Shown: piece after piece, positions 16,301 to 25,559 of the stretch
Layout: each line of letters begins with the position of its first letter
Numbering within the stretch: position 1 is the first letter of the stretch
Assembly: GCF_003173335.1 (NCBI RefSeq)
Contig: NZ_QGMZ01000004.1
Span: 62,001 to 126,000 of the forward strand
Length of the DNA stretch: 64,000 nt
Direction: 5' to 3'
From: Methanospirillum stamsii
GTDB lineage: Archaea; Halobacteriota; Methanomicrobia; Methanomicrobiales; Methanospirillaceae
Program-made: the position numbers and the translations under genes
Notes under the pieces: generated by a model
The model's input: the letters and a program-made list of their open reading frames with translations, nothing else
Told to the model about the DNA's origin: nothing
Databases searched by the model: none

Positions 16301-17788
16301 TTAATGCCGGAAATACCTGACACCGGTAAACACCATTGCCATTTTCCTTTTGTTTGCCTCTGCGATGACCTCATTGTCCCGGATTGAGCCACCCGGCTGA
16401 ATCAGGGCGGTTGCTCCTGCATCTGCAGCGACTTCCAGCGTATCGGGAAATGGTAAAAATGCGTCTGAGGCGACAACTGAACCCTTTAATGGAAATTGTG
16501 CTTTTGAAATTGCTATCTTCGCACTGTCTACCCTGCTCATCTGTCCGGCACCAATACCAAGGGCGCGGGTTTTATCAGCAAAAACAATAGCATTGCTTTT
16601 TACATGCTTACAGATCTTCATAGCCAGCTGGAGTGCTGCCTCCTCATCCGCGGACGGATCCCTATCCGTAACTACAGTCCATTCTTCTCTGATGACCGGC
16701 GTTCGCTGGACAAGGGCGCCACCATCAATAGTCCGGACTGCATCCTCATTTGAGTGTTCTGATATCACAAGCAGGCGCAGGTTTTCTTTCGCTTTTAGGA
16801 TGTCCCGTGCTTCGGATGAGAAAGAAGGAGCTGCAAGAACCTCAATAAATGTCGATACAATCTCCCTGGCAAGACTGGCGGTAACTTCCCGGTTAACCAC
16901 AACAATCCCCCCGTATGCTGAAACCGGATCGACATCCCTGGCTGATTTATAGGCCTCTGTTACATCAGTGCCTATGGCAATTCCGCAGGGGTTGTTATGC
17001 TTGACAATGACTGCAGTACATTCATCAAATTCATTGAGAAGACCAACGGCAGCGTCAACATCAAGATAATTATTATATGACATTGCCTTGCCCTGCAGGG
17101 GGATTGATCCGGCGATGCCGGTTTCACCATACACAGCAGCCATCTGATGCGGGTTTTCACCATACCTGAGCATGCGGCCATTCCGAAGTTGCACAGAATA
17201 GATATCAGGCATATCCTTGTCAAGACCATAGAGATAATTACTGATTGCCCCGTCATATGCTGCCATGCGTGCAAATACTTTTCTGGCAAAAGACAGTCTT
17301 TCCTCTTTTGTAAACTTCTTTCCGAAATTTATTGCATCAATAACAAGAGAATAATCTGCAGGGTCAATAATCACCAGTACATCCTGGTAATTCTTTGCTG
17401 CAGCCCGAATCATGGCAGGCCCCCCAATATCAATAAACTCGATGAGTTCATCAAGAGGCAGACCCTGCCCGGCCATATCCTCAAACGGGTAAAGGTTCAC
17501 AACAACTAGGTCTATCGGCCCGATATTATGCTCCTTCATAACAGAATCATCAGTACCTCTCCGACCCAGAATACCGCCATGTATACGTGGATGGAGAGTT
17601 TTTACCCTCCCATCCATCATTTCAGGAAATCCGGTATAATCTGATACTTCCTGGATAGGTATTCCTGCGGACGCGAGAACTTTTGCAGTACCTCCTGAAC
17701 TCAGCAACTCCGTTCCTGCCTTATTGAGTGCATGGGCGAGGTCTGTGATACCTTCTTTATTCCATACTGAGAGCAGTGCACGCTTCAT
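16301..17788 (-). CDS. purH: Bifunctional AICAR formyltransferase/IMP cyclohydrolase PurH
   Basis: A 495-residue full-length bifunctional enzyme catalysing the last two steps of IMP synthesis. The N-terminal MGS-like cyclohydrolase domain shows LLSSGGTAKVLASAGIP, MMDGRVKTLHPRIHGG and NLYPFE. The C-terminal formyltransferase domain shows the Lys-His catalytic pair in VKHNNPCGIA and the final IQPGGSIRDNEVI. Many methanogens use PurP and PurO instead, so a complete bacterial-type PurH is notable. It is transcribed towards hxlB, 49 nt apart. Confidence 0.96.
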   Translation of the reverse strand: MKRALLSVWNKEGITDLAHALNKAGTELLSSGGTAKVLASAGIPIQEVSDYTGFPEMMDGRVKTLHPRIHGGILGRRGTDDSVMKEHNIGPIDLVVVNLYPFEDMAGQGLPLDELIEFIDIGGPAMIRAAAKNYQDVLVIIDPADYSLVIDAINFGKKFTKEERLSFARKVFARMAAYDGAISNYLYGLDKDMPDIYSVQLRNGRMLRYGENPHQMAAVYGETGIAGSIPLQGKAMSYNNYLDVDAAVGLLNEFDECTAVIVKHNNPCGIAIGTDVTEAYKSARDVDPVSAYGGIVVVNREVTASLAREIVSTFIEVLAAPSFSSEARDILKAKENLRLLVISEHSNEDAVRTIDGGALVQRTPVIREEWTVVTDRDPSADEEAALQLAMKICKHVKSNAIVFADKTRALGIGAGQMSRVDSAKIAISKAQFPLKGSVVASDAFLPFPDTLEVAADAGATALIQPGGSIRDNEVIAEANKRKMAMVFTGVRYFRH

Positions 17789-17863
17789 GGAGGAATACTT
17801 TGGTCACCAGATGATATCATGATAGTGACCGGGGGCAATATCTGGTAAGATCTCAAAAAAAGA

Positions 17864-18952
17864 TTATACTTTTTTCCTGACTGTTAGAATAAGACCTGCC
17901 ACAAGAGCCAGAAAACAAAGACCAAAGTTTAATGGTTGTTTCTGGGTTTTTTCAGGAGAGTTTTTTGGAGGAGAGGGAAGTGGAGGTTTGGTTGGTTTTG
18001 GAGTAAAGGTCGCTATTGGTTTGGTTACTTCCGGTGTTATATCCAGAGTCAGTTCAGGCACTGGTTCTTCTGTTGGTTCAGGTGTCGGCTCTTTGGTAAT
18101 TACTGGTTCATTATCAGATTCAGATTCTTCTTCATTATCATTCTCATCCTCATTTTCTGTTTTATCTTTATCTGAATCTGTATTCTTCTCCTCTTTTTCC
18201 TCTTCTTCTTCCTCCGGCTTTATTTTACTGAGGATAAAGGTTGTTTTTGTGCTGGTAGTGACACCCTCACCAGAGTTTTTTTCATTAATATCGTTCACAT
18301 TACAGGTTGCCCATGCCGTGTATTCTCCTTCCGGGTACTCAGTTTCAGATTTTGTTTCCCAGATCGCACCGGTATCAAACGGGCTATAATAAACGTAGAT
18401 ATTTTCAAGATTGTATGTTCCGGTGGGAGAATTTAGCTGGCTATATGTCGTCTCATTCGGACCGGTGAGATTTATTTTTACCGGAGCACCGGCTGATCCC
18501 ACACGTTCACTGATTGCATACATATTCGTGGATATTTTAAATGAGACCAGATTTCCTTTTTTTATCCATTCAGGTTCGTGATCAATACCATTCTCAATAA
18601 CATCAAGTTGCAACCAGGGATCTTCTACTTTAAAAACAGGTTTTTTACTGGTAAGTCCATACCATGTTCCTGTTTTTCCAGAAAAGAACGTGGGATCCAC
18701 AAAAAAATGGGTTGCATCCATGACTTTTGCACGCGAATCCGGGGTGCCTTCAGGAGAGCCGGAACTCCAAAACGCAATTTCTTCGCCGGTTCTCACATTA
18801 CATTCAGAAATATCAATATCATTCTCTCCTACGAACACCGTGCCCTCTTTAGGTATTTTAGAGTCAAGTGCAAGCACATCTTGAGATAAGATACAGATGA
18901 TGAGTGCGATAAGTAAGAAAAATGTGCGATAACCCATATAATAGGGTTCCAT
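17864..18952 (-). CDS. DUF3821-type surface protein with acidic stalk and C-terminal anchor
   Basis: About 362 residues with a signal peptide (residues 6-28, FFLLIALIICILSQDVLA). A conserved N-terminal domain of the DUF3821 kind follows (TVFVGENDIDIS, AFWSSGSPEGTP, DPTFFSGKTGTWYG). Then come an acidic Glu/Asp-rich and Thr/Pro-rich stalk (about 240-335) and a final hydrophobic segment ending VRKKV. DUF3821 is largely confined to Methanomicrobiales envelopes, and its function is unknown. ATG 18952 is chosen because it begins a proper signal peptide; a longer frame to 19033 would overlap the divergent permease gene. Confidence 0.8.
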   Translation of the reverse strand: MEPYYMGYRTFFLLIALIICILSQDVLALDSKIPKEGTVFVGENDIDISECNVRTGEEIAFWSSGSPEGTPDSRAKVMDATHFFVDPTFFSGKTGTWYGLTSKKPVFKVEDPWLQLDVIENGIDHEPEWIKKGNLVSFKISTNMYAISERVGSAGAPVKINLTGPNETTYSQLNSPTGTYNLENIYVYYSPFDTGAIWETKSETEYPEGEYTAWATCNVNDINEKNSGEGVTTSTKTTFILSKIKPEEEEEEKEEKNTDSDKDKTENEDENDNEEESESDNEPVITKEPTPEPTEEPVPELTLDITPEVTKPIATFTPKPTKPPLPSPPKNSPEKTQKQPLNFGLCFLALVAGLILTVRKKV

Positions 18953-18974
18953 CTTTCTTATTTTAGATTTTTGC

Positions 18975-20267
18975 GTGATACCCATAACCCAAAATGTGAA
19001 ATTGATAACTCTGAACAATATATGTACTATCACGCAGCTTTCTCTTCTTATCCTAGGTCTTGTTTTTATTCTGATTGCTATTCGCCAGATCGGGCGGTTT
19101 CATTTCAGAATATGGCAGGTAATGCTTGCCGGTGCCCTGGCAGTGCTCGTTACCGGACAGATATCCCCTGATGCAGCGATAAAAGCGATTAATCCGGGAG
19201 TGATTACCTTTCTTTTGTCAATGTTTATCATCGGGGCAGGATTTGAATCAAGTGGTCTTTTAAAAGTCTCAATAAATTGGATCACCAATCATGCAAGGAG
19301 CGGGGATCAATTACTTGCACTCATCATCGTGGTGATGGGTTTTTTATCCGCAATTCTCATGAATGACACCATCGCCATAATCGGTGGTCCCTTGGTGTTG
19401 GTTCTTGCAGATAGATTCAATATTTCAAAATCAGGTGCTCTTCTCGCTCTTTGTTTTGCAATAACCACAGGAAGTGTATTCAGCCCGATTGGAAATCCGC
19501 AAAATTATCTTATTACAACCTATGTCGCGGATATGTCACCATATCTCCTCTTTTTTTCCGGGCTTTTTATTCCAACCATCCTCAGTCTGGGGATAGTCTG
19601 GATAGTACTGCGACCCCTGTTTAAAAGTGCCGGCCAGATACCAAGTCAACATGAAATTATCGAACCTACAGATAACTCTTCCAGAAAAGTGATTTATTTT
19701 TCAATTTTCCTGCTTTTTCTCGGGGTAGGGATGAAAATAGTATACGGACTGACCGGAATTGGATTATCGATCCCTTTCGAATGGATTGCAGTATCCGCTG
19801 CAATTCCGGTAATTCTTTTTACACCTGACAGGATGGCTATTCTGAAAAAAACAGACTGGTGTACGCTCATTTTTTTTGCCGCGATGTTTGTCCTGATGCA
19901 AAGTGTGTACGATACCGGGCTGTTTCTGGATATTGTTCATCATGAAGGAGAGGGTGATATTATCGGGATTCTCACCGCAGGCATCCTTCTCTCACAGGTA
20001 ATCTCCAACGTTCCGTTTGTTGCGTTATTTCAACCGGTTTTATTATCACCCGGGGTTTCACCATCCCTGGTACTGGCTCTTGCAGCAGGTAGCACAATCG
20101 CGGGGAATCTTACAATCCTTGGTGCAGCAAGTAATGTCATTATTATACAACAAGCTGAACGGGAGGGCATTCATATATCCATGAGGTTTTTTTGCAGATA
20201 TGGAATTCCTGTCACACTGGTCCAGACGGGGATTTATGCGTCTTTTCTAATGGTATTCCCCATGTAA
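18975..20267 (+). CDS. ArsB/SLC13-type anion or Na+/H+ permease
   Basis: About 430 residues with roughly ten to twelve membrane segments. Two inverted family blocks are visible: SAILMNDTIAIIGGPLVLVL followed by GSVFSPIGNPQNYLI, and later SQVISNVPFVALFQP with NLTILGAASNVIII. The NDT/GNPQN and SNVP/GAASN pairs are typical of the ion transporter superfamily (ArsB, CitMHS, NhaD, DASS). The ion cannot be assigned, and no arsenic genes are near. The start is uncertain: GTG 18975, GTG 18996 and TTG 19002 are in frame, and no ATG precedes the first helix. Confidence 0.8.
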   Translation: MIPITQNVKLITLNNICTITQLSLLILGLVFILIAIRQIGRFHFRIWQVMLAGALAVLVTGQISPDAAIKAINPGVITFLLSMFIIGAGFESSGLLKVSINWITNHARSGDQLLALIIVVMGFLSAILMNDTIAIIGGPLVLVLADRFNISKSGALLALCFAITTGSVFSPIGNPQNYLITTYVADMSPYLLFFSGLFIPTILSLGIVWIVLRPLFKSAGQIPSQHEIIEPTDNSSRKVIYFSIFLLFLGVGMKIVYGLTGIGLSIPFEWIAVSAAIPVILFTPDRMAILKKTDWCTLIFFAAMFVLMQSVYDTGLFLDIVHHEGEGDIIGILTAGILLSQVISNVPFVALFQPVLLSPGVSPSLVLALAAGSTIAGNLTILGAASNVIIIQQAEREGIHISMRFFCRYGIPVTLVQTGIYASFLMVFPM

Positions 20268-20298
20268 TTCAGAAAGAAGATGCTGGCTTTTGCATGGC

Positions 20299-20308
20299 AT
20301 ATAATTAT
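20299..20308 (+). promoter_or_regulatory. Putative TATA box for the first receiver gene
   Basis: ATATAATTA-type sequence lies about 45-54 nt upstream of ATG 20353, so transcription would begin near 20330. The box is within an AT-rich gap of 85 nt between two coding regions. Position and composition are the only evidence. Confidence 0.35.
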
Positions 20309-20352
20309 TAACTGATAATAGGAAACGAAAAACCACACTATCTGGTTGTACT

Positions 20353-20727
20353 ATGTCAGGAATTTTAGTCGTCGATGATAAACCCGCACACCGGGATCAT
20401 GTGGCATCAATACTGAGTAGTGCAGGATATAAGGTCACCGGAAAAGCCTCCTCCGGAGCTGAAGCAATATCACTCTTTCAGACGGTGAAACCTGATCTTG
20501 TTACCCTTGATCTTATTATGCCTGATATCAATGGAATGGACTTGCTCAGAGTGATGAAAGGCAATTGTCCCTCTGCTTCCTTTCTTGTGTGCACATCAAT
20601 ATCACATGAAATGATTACAGACCTTGCAATCCGGTCCGGAGCAGACGCACTTTTTCATAAGCCAATTTCGGCTTCATCTCTTCTTTCAAAAGTATCACAA
20701 CTCCTCGGTTCTCCTGAATCAAAATAG
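20353..20727 (+). CDS. Stand-alone response regulator receiver protein
   Basis: A 124-residue CheY-like domain with no output domain. The acidic pocket is VVDD (residues 6-9), the phosphoacceptor is Asp53 in TLDLIMPDINGM, the conserved Thr/Ser region is VCTSIS and the Lys is HKPIS. It is close in sequence to the two receivers at 25560 and 25983, sharing the LSSAGYxVxG and SSGxEa patterns, which implies local duplication. It probably acts as a phosphate shuttle for the histidine kinases of the same cluster. Confidence 0.92.
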   Translation: MSGILVVDDKPAHRDHVASILSSAGYKVTGKASSGAEAISLFQTVKPDLVTLDLIMPDINGMDLLRVMKGNCPSASFLVCTSISHEMITDLAIRSGADALFHKPISASSLLSKVSQLLGSPESK

Positions 20728-21105
20728 GAATCTCTGATTAACCGATTTTGTTGGTAATTATTAGATCCGGGAATGTATATCCCGGACCTGAAAACAAGGT
20801 TATGGGGTGTATCCATTTCCGGCACATAAGGCAGATATTATGCGGGGAGTGCTGGATGGGGGGTTTGTTGTCTCTGCCTTTGTACCGGTTATGTCTCTTC
20901 TGGTTTTGTTATTTCCTCTGGTGAGGATGGCATACCGGATGGGTAGGTGTGGGGCTTTGTTAAACAGCTTCGGTATCACCTCCGGAATTTCAGGGCAGGG
21001 TAATCCCTGCGCATGTATAGTTATATTTACATTCTGTTATATCTACTTTCCTCATGGACAAGCACAATCAGCTTTTTGTTATATAATGCAAGCATAAAAA
21101 AAGAT
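20728..21105. other. Region without a convincing gene
   Basis: This 378-nt gap contains a hairpin at 20766-20786 and an open frame from GTG 20807 to 21097 on the plus strand. That frame encodes 96 residues with hydrophobic patches, no recognised domain and an unconvincing start. I see no RNA gene. Both flanking genes end towards or leave from it, so it can hold terminators for the receiver gene and for the minus-strand XRE gene. Confidence 0.4.
20766..20786. repeat. Perfect 7-bp inverted repeat (hairpin)
   Basis: TCCGGGA (20766-20772) and TCCCGGA (20780-20786) are perfect complements separated by seven bases. The hairpin lies 39 nt after the receiver gene stop and is not followed by a T run, so a classical terminator is not shown. 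It may be a transcript end structure or protein site. Confidence 0.5.
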
Positions 21106-21309
21106 TCATGAAGAAAATTCTTCGAAGATAAAGATTTCTTCTATAGTGACCTGGAAACGATGAGCCATTCTGAATGCTAGCTCTAAAGAAGGGTCGTATT
21201 TCCCTTTTTCAATCGCAAGAATGGTCTGTCTGGTGACGCCAACTTCACGTGCCAGATCCTCCTGGGTCAGGTCGTACATCGCACGAAAAACCTTGACCTT
21301 ATTCTTCAT
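21106..21309 (-). CDS. XRE-type helix-turn-helix transcriptional regulator
   Basis: A 67-residue single-domain regulator with the HTH pattern LTQEDLAREVGVTRQTILAIEKG (two joined blocks) and PSLELAFRMAHRFQVTIEEIF. It belongs to the small archaeal/Firmicute class encoded next to DUF2178 membrane proteins. The ATG at 21309 fits the family start (MKNKVKVFRA). GGAGG directly touches this ATG with no spacer, which is unusual; the start lies inside the DUF2178 gene's last codons, so translation is probably coupled. Confidence 0.9.
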   Translation of the reverse strand: MKNKVKVFRAMYDLTQEDLAREVGVTRQTILAIEKGKYDPSLELAFRMAHRFQVTIEEIFIFEEFSS

Positions 21310-21721
21310 CCTCCCCCCCGGCTCCAAATCTTCGCTCATACCATGATATAAAAAGGATGTAGACAATAATCATCAAAAAGACGATGAACATAAGTAAAAA
21401 TGAAAACCGGGCAATCTGGTATGAAAAAGGACCGAATGTATCTCCTCCAAGGCTTATGACCACCCCTCCAAGAGCATAGGAAAACAATGTGATGCCCATT
21501 ACCTGGAGAGTTCTGAGTGAAGCTTTCTCGGTGATCAGATGGGACCTTTCATCAGTAATCACATCATCTACCATCTGCCTGGAGATCCAGGCTGCTATAA
21601 CCCCGATAACAACCGCACCAGTCATGATAAACGGCTCGAGGTTTTCAACCGACCAGTAGAAAATGCCAACTTCCAGAATTGCGATGATACCAAGGAGAAG
21701 GAAATATGTGTATTGCTTCAT
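21299..21721 (-). CDS. DUF2178 family membrane protein
   Basis: A 140-residue membrane protein with four hydrophobic segments (about 5-22, 32-48, 72-92, 102-125). The conserved soluble loop DDVITDERSHLITEKASLRTLQ marks DUF2178 (quoted as DERSHLITEKAS). It is encoded just upstream of and overlapping an XRE regulator, the standard pair. The pair may act like a membrane-linked autoregulator, but no function has been established. Confidence 0.85.
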   Translation of the reverse strand: MKQYTYFLLLGIIAILEVGIFYWSVENLEPFIMTGAVVIGVIAAWISRQMVDDVITDERSHLITEKASLRTLQVMGITLFSYALGGVVISLGGDTFGPFSYQIARFSFLLMFIVFLMIIVYILFISWYERRFGAGGEDEE

Positions 21722-21834
21722 AATGCTTTGTAACGGATCAGTGTATCTACCCGGAAAAGGATAAGATTATTCGTCTGTATCTCTGAGAGTTTCTCATTCC
21801 GGTCATTGGAGATGCACAGATAAGGAAGAAGTGA

Positions 21835-24468
21835 ATGGAAACTGAAACTCCGATACATGTATTGTTTATTGATGACGAACCAGGTTTACTTAACGCAATC
21901 CGTGATTATCTGTCAATCGTTCATTCTATCGGAGTGGATATTTGTAATTCTGCAGCAGAAGCCCTGACACGTGAAGATCTCTTTTCATTTGACTGCCTGA
22001 TAATCGATTACGAAATGCCGGATATTGACGGACTGACGCTCCTTGGTGAAATCCGCTCAATGAATGCGGATATTCCAATCATCATGTTCACCGGAAGAGG
22101 GCATGAGGACGTGGCCATGCATGCCATCAATGCGGGAGCGGATTACTATGTTAAGAAAGGAGGGAACCCGGAAGAACTCTTTTCAGAACTCGCGCACTAT
22201 ATCCGGAACGGTGTAAGCAGGTACAGGGCTGAGCAGTCACTTGTTGAAAAGGAACGCAGGTACAGGGCGGTTGTTGAGGATCTTACCGAATTTGTCTGCA
22301 GGATGGATGGAGAAGGGAGGATAGTATTTGTAAATTCTGCTTTTCTGAAAAGTCTTCAGACTCCATCAGACCTTCTTTCCGGAGTCACCTTTCACTCACT
22401 CTATCCCGATAACCAAAAAGAGATAGAGGATGCTATCGCGTTTTGCGATCCTGACTACCCTTCAGTCGAGATACAACTTCCCTTTTATGCCGGACATGGC
22501 AGGATTATCTGGCATCAGTGGATAATCAGAGCAATATTCAATGAAAAATATGAAGTTCAGGAGATACAGGCCGTCGGACGTGATATCTCTAAACAACGGG
22601 AAATAGACCGGCAGGGGATCATTCTAAAAGATCTCGGATTAGCTCTTGCCACCAGTTCAACCCTCGAGTCAGCACTTACATTCTCCCTTTCTGCCGCAAT
22701 TGAGATTAGTGGGATGGAAACCGGATCAATTTACCTACTTGACCGTGACACAGATACATTATCTCTATTTCTTGACCAGGGCCCATATAGGGCGGCGTTA
22801 AGTAGATTTATCGAAGGATTCATGCAGGAAACATCAGAAGAACCGGTGTTTTCAACTGGAAATCCTTATTACTTAAGTATGACCGATATGCGCCGGTATG
22901 AAAGCCGTTTTACCGCGCTTGCGTTTATTCCAATACAAAGATATGAAGATGTTACCGGATATTTTGTTCTGGCATCAGAAAACCTGATTGAAGTCCCATA
23001 TGATGTGAGACGACCACTCGAAGGTGTGGCCTCACAGATCGGAAATGTTGTTACTCGTATTGAGGCAGAAGAAGCACTTCGTGATGCCCTTATAGAGAGT
23101 GAAGAGCGCTACATGCAACTCTCTGAAACCTCTCCTGATGCCATTGCAATCCTGACCGGAATAAAAGTGGCATATCTTAACCCGGCAGCGGCCATGTTAT
23201 TTGAGGTTCATTCCCCTGATGAGTTCCTTGAAAAACCCCTTCGTGAGTATTTTGATCCAAACCTGAAAGAATGGTTCGATACTATAATCAAAACCACAGA
23301 GCGAGGAAAAGGGCCGTCAAGTTGTGAAGGTTTTTTAAAAACACGGCAGAATAAAACATTATATGGGGAATTAATCACCGTCCCTATTTCTCATGCCGGA
23401 GAAGAAGCAGTCCTTCTGATCATCCGGGATAAAACCAGCCAGCGATTACAGGAACAGGCCCTCATTGAAAGTGAAAAAAGATTCCGTGAGATGGCTGATT
23501 TTCTGCCGGAACCCCTCTTTGAAGCGGATGTGGATGGAAAACTGACCTTTTATAACCAGGGTGTAATTGCGCTGTTAAAACGCCAGACTGATTCAGAACA
23601 TTCGTTATGCATGGCCTCTGACCTGGTATCAGCAGAAGAACAATCCCGCTTCTCTACCCTGCTGAAAAAGGTCTCAATAGATCTCGTACCAATGGCTGGA
23701 GAATTTGTTGCGGCAGGAAATTCAGATAATCTGCGTTTCATCCATCTTTCACTTGCTCCTGTCATCCGTGATGGAAATTGTTCCGGTACACGTGGAATTT
23801 TAATTGATATTACAGAGATTAAACGATACCAGGAAAAGCTGCACCATATGATAGAAGAGAAGGATGTTCTCTTCCGTGAACTGCATCACCGGGTAAAAAA
23901 TAATATGCAGATAATTTCAAGCATGCTCCAGCTTCAGGAAGATTACATATCAGATGATGCAGTCCTCTCAGCCCTGCATGACTGTGAGCAGCGTATTGAT
24001 TCCATGGCCCTGGTTCATGAAACATTGTACAGGACAGAATCTCTGGCTGATATTCCTTTTGACAGGTACGTTGAGAATCTTGCTCAGGCAGTTACCGAAG
24101 GATTTGCAACCGTAAGGGATATCAGGACAGAGATTGATGTCGGAGGAACAAGGCTCAGTCTTGATACCGCGGTTACCATTGGTCTTATCGTGAATGAACT
24201 GATGGTTAATTCAATGAAATATGCATTTGTTGACAGGCCTTCCGGGATAATCCGAATCAGACTATCATGTGAAGATGAGAGATGTATACTTCAGTATTCA
24301 GATGATGGTATCGGACTTCCTGAGGGATTTGACATTGAGAAAATATCCAGCCTTGGAATGCGTCTTGTCAGGATTCTCGCAAAACAGATAAGAGGAGTGT
24401 TAACTATTGAAAATAATCCCGGTGCAGGGATGAGATGCACCGTTATGTTCCCAAAACAGGAAGGATGA
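21835..24468 (+). CDS. Hybrid sensor histidine kinase REC-PAS-GAF-PAS-PAS-HisKA_2-HATPase
   Basis: An 877-residue cytosolic kinase with no membrane segments. An N-terminal receiver (phosphoacceptor Asp58 in LIIDYEMPDIDG) is followed by PAS (about 145-255), GAF (about 262-415), two further PAS domains (about 422-535, 548-665) and a HisKA_2 dimerisation region with the His of RELHHRVKNNMQ. The ATPase domain has the N box NELMVNSMKYAF, SDDGIGLP and SLGMRLV. Methanomicrobiales carry many such kinases. It lies 4 nt before a second kinase, so both probably serve one phosphorelay. The signal is unknown. Confidence 0.93.
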   Translation: METETPIHVLFIDDEPGLLNAIRDYLSIVHSIGVDICNSAAEALTREDLFSFDCLIIDYEMPDIDGLTLLGEIRSMNADIPIIMFTGRGHEDVAMHAINAGADYYVKKGGNPEELFSELAHYIRNGVSRYRAEQSLVEKERRYRAVVEDLTEFVCRMDGEGRIVFVNSAFLKSLQTPSDLLSGVTFHSLYPDNQKEIEDAIAFCDPDYPSVEIQLPFYAGHGRIIWHQWIIRAIFNEKYEVQEIQAVGRDISKQREIDRQGIILKDLGLALATSSTLESALTFSLSAAIEISGMETGSIYLLDRDTDTLSLFLDQGPYRAALSRFIEGFMQETSEEPVFSTGNPYYLSMTDMRRYESRFTALAFIPIQRYEDVTGYFVLASENLIEVPYDVRRPLEGVASQIGNVVTRIEAEEALRDALIESEERYMQLSETSPDAIAILTGIKVAYLNPAAAMLFEVHSPDEFLEKPLREYFDPNLKEWFDTIIKTTERGKGPSSCEGFLKTRQNKTLYGELITVPISHAGEEAVLLIIRDKTSQRLQEQALIESEKRFREMADFLPEPLFEADVDGKLTFYNQGVIALLKRQTDSEHSLCMASDLVSAEEQSRFSTLLKKVSIDLVPMAGEFVAAGNSDNLRFIHLSLAPVIRDGNCSGTRGILIDITEIKRYQEKLHHMIEEKDVLFRELHHRVKNNMQIISSMLQLQEDYISDDAVLSALHDCEQRIDSMALVHETLYRTESLADIPFDRYVENLAQAVTEGFATVRDIRTEIDVGGTRLSLDTAVTIGLIVNELMVNSMKYAFVDRPSGIIRIRLSCEDERCILQYSDDGIGLPEGFDIEKISSLGMRLVRILAKQIRGVLTIENNPGAGMRCTVMFPKQEG

Positions 24469-24472
24469 GAAG

Positions 24473-25540
24473 ATGACACGGGTACTGGTTGTTGAGGATG
24501 AAGCAATAGTTGCAGAATCAATCGCTTCAAAATTACGGCGGTACGGATACGAAGTTCTGGACACTCCGCCTTCCGGAGAAGAAGCATTGGAAATTGCGGA
24601 GAAGTCAAGGCCGGATGTAATCCTTATGGATATTCACCTGGCAGGAGAGATGGATGGCATTCAGACTGCAGACCGGATTGCAAGTCTCTATCACATCCCG
24701 GTGATATTTCTTACTGCTTATGCAGACGAACAGACCATAGCCCGGGCAAAAGATGCCGGTCCTTTTGGGTATCTTGTTAAACCATTCCGGGAACGTGATT
24801 TATATGTTACTATCGAAATGGCACGGGAACGATCCCGTCTTGAAGCAGAACTAGAAGCAGCAAACAAGGAACTTGATTCATTTAGTTATTCAGTCTCACA
24901 TGATCTTCGTGCCCCTCTTATCGCAATCGATGGATTTTCCCGGATTCTTGAAGAAACATATGCAGGATATCTGCCGCCTGATGGTATTGAATGTTTAAAC
25001 CGGATAAGGCAGGCTGCAAATCAGATGGATCAGCTCATTGATGACTTTTTGCGGTTATCTCGGGTGACACGGGCTCCAGTTCAGATTGGACCGCTGAATG
25101 TCTCAAAACTTGCCCGGGATATCCTCGGAGGGCTTGCAGCGCAGGATCCGGACCGGAGCGTTCACTGGAAAGTTGAAGAAGACCTGCAGGCATTCGGAGA
25201 TCCCGGGCTCTGTGAAATTGCACTGAAAAACCTTCTTGGTAATGCATGGAAGTATACAAAAAACACTCCAGATGCCCGTATTCAGGTAGGAAGTACGATG
25301 CAGGGTCAGTCCAGGGTGTTTTTTATCAAAGATAACGGAGCCGGTTTTCCCCCGGAAAAAGCCAATCTTCTCTTCATTCCTCTTCAGCGACTTCATTCGC
25401 CCCAGGAATTCCCGGGAAACGGAATCGGACTTGCAACAGTGCAGCGAATTATTCACCGTCACGGGGGAAGAATCTGGGCAGAAGGATTTGTAGATAACGG
25501 TGCAACATTCTTCTTCACCCTTCCCGAAGAGGCAGAATAA
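24473..25540 (+). CDS. Receiver-histidine kinase (REC-HisKA-HATPase)
   Basis: A 355-residue protein with a receiver (Asp53 in ILMDIHLAGEMDG; Lys in LVKPFRERD), a short coiled-coil linker (about 118-132), a HisKA domain with His in SYSVSHDLRAPLIAI, and an HATPase domain (LKNLLGNAWKYT, IKDNGAGFP, GNGIGLATVQRII). The absence of any sensory domain suggests it takes phosphate or a signal from a partner, most simply the 877-residue kinase ending 4 nt upstream. Downstream, a receiver gene follows after 19 nt. Confidence 0.92.
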   Translation: MTRVLVVEDEAIVAESIASKLRRYGYEVLDTPPSGEEALEIAEKSRPDVILMDIHLAGEMDGIQTADRIASLYHIPVIFLTAYADEQTIARAKDAGPFGYLVKPFRERDLYVTIEMARERSRLEAELEAANKELDSFSYSVSHDLRAPLIAIDGFSRILEETYAGYLPPDGIECLNRIRQAANQMDQLIDDFLRLSRVTRAPVQIGPLNVSKLARDILGGLAAQDPDRSVHWKVEEDLQAFGDPGLCEIALKNLLGNAWKYTKNTPDARIQVGSTMQGQSRVFFIKDNGAGFPPEKANLLFIPLQRLHSPQEFPGNGIGLATVQRIIHRHGGRIWAEGFVDNGATFFFTLPEEAE

Positions 25541-25559
25541 AAAAAGGCAGGAGGAGGAT

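Noticed and set aside
20807-21097. A 96-residue plus-strand frame from GTG
   Set aside because: No domain, no convincing ribosome site and unusual composition. It is probably a chance frame in the gap between the receiver and XRE genes.
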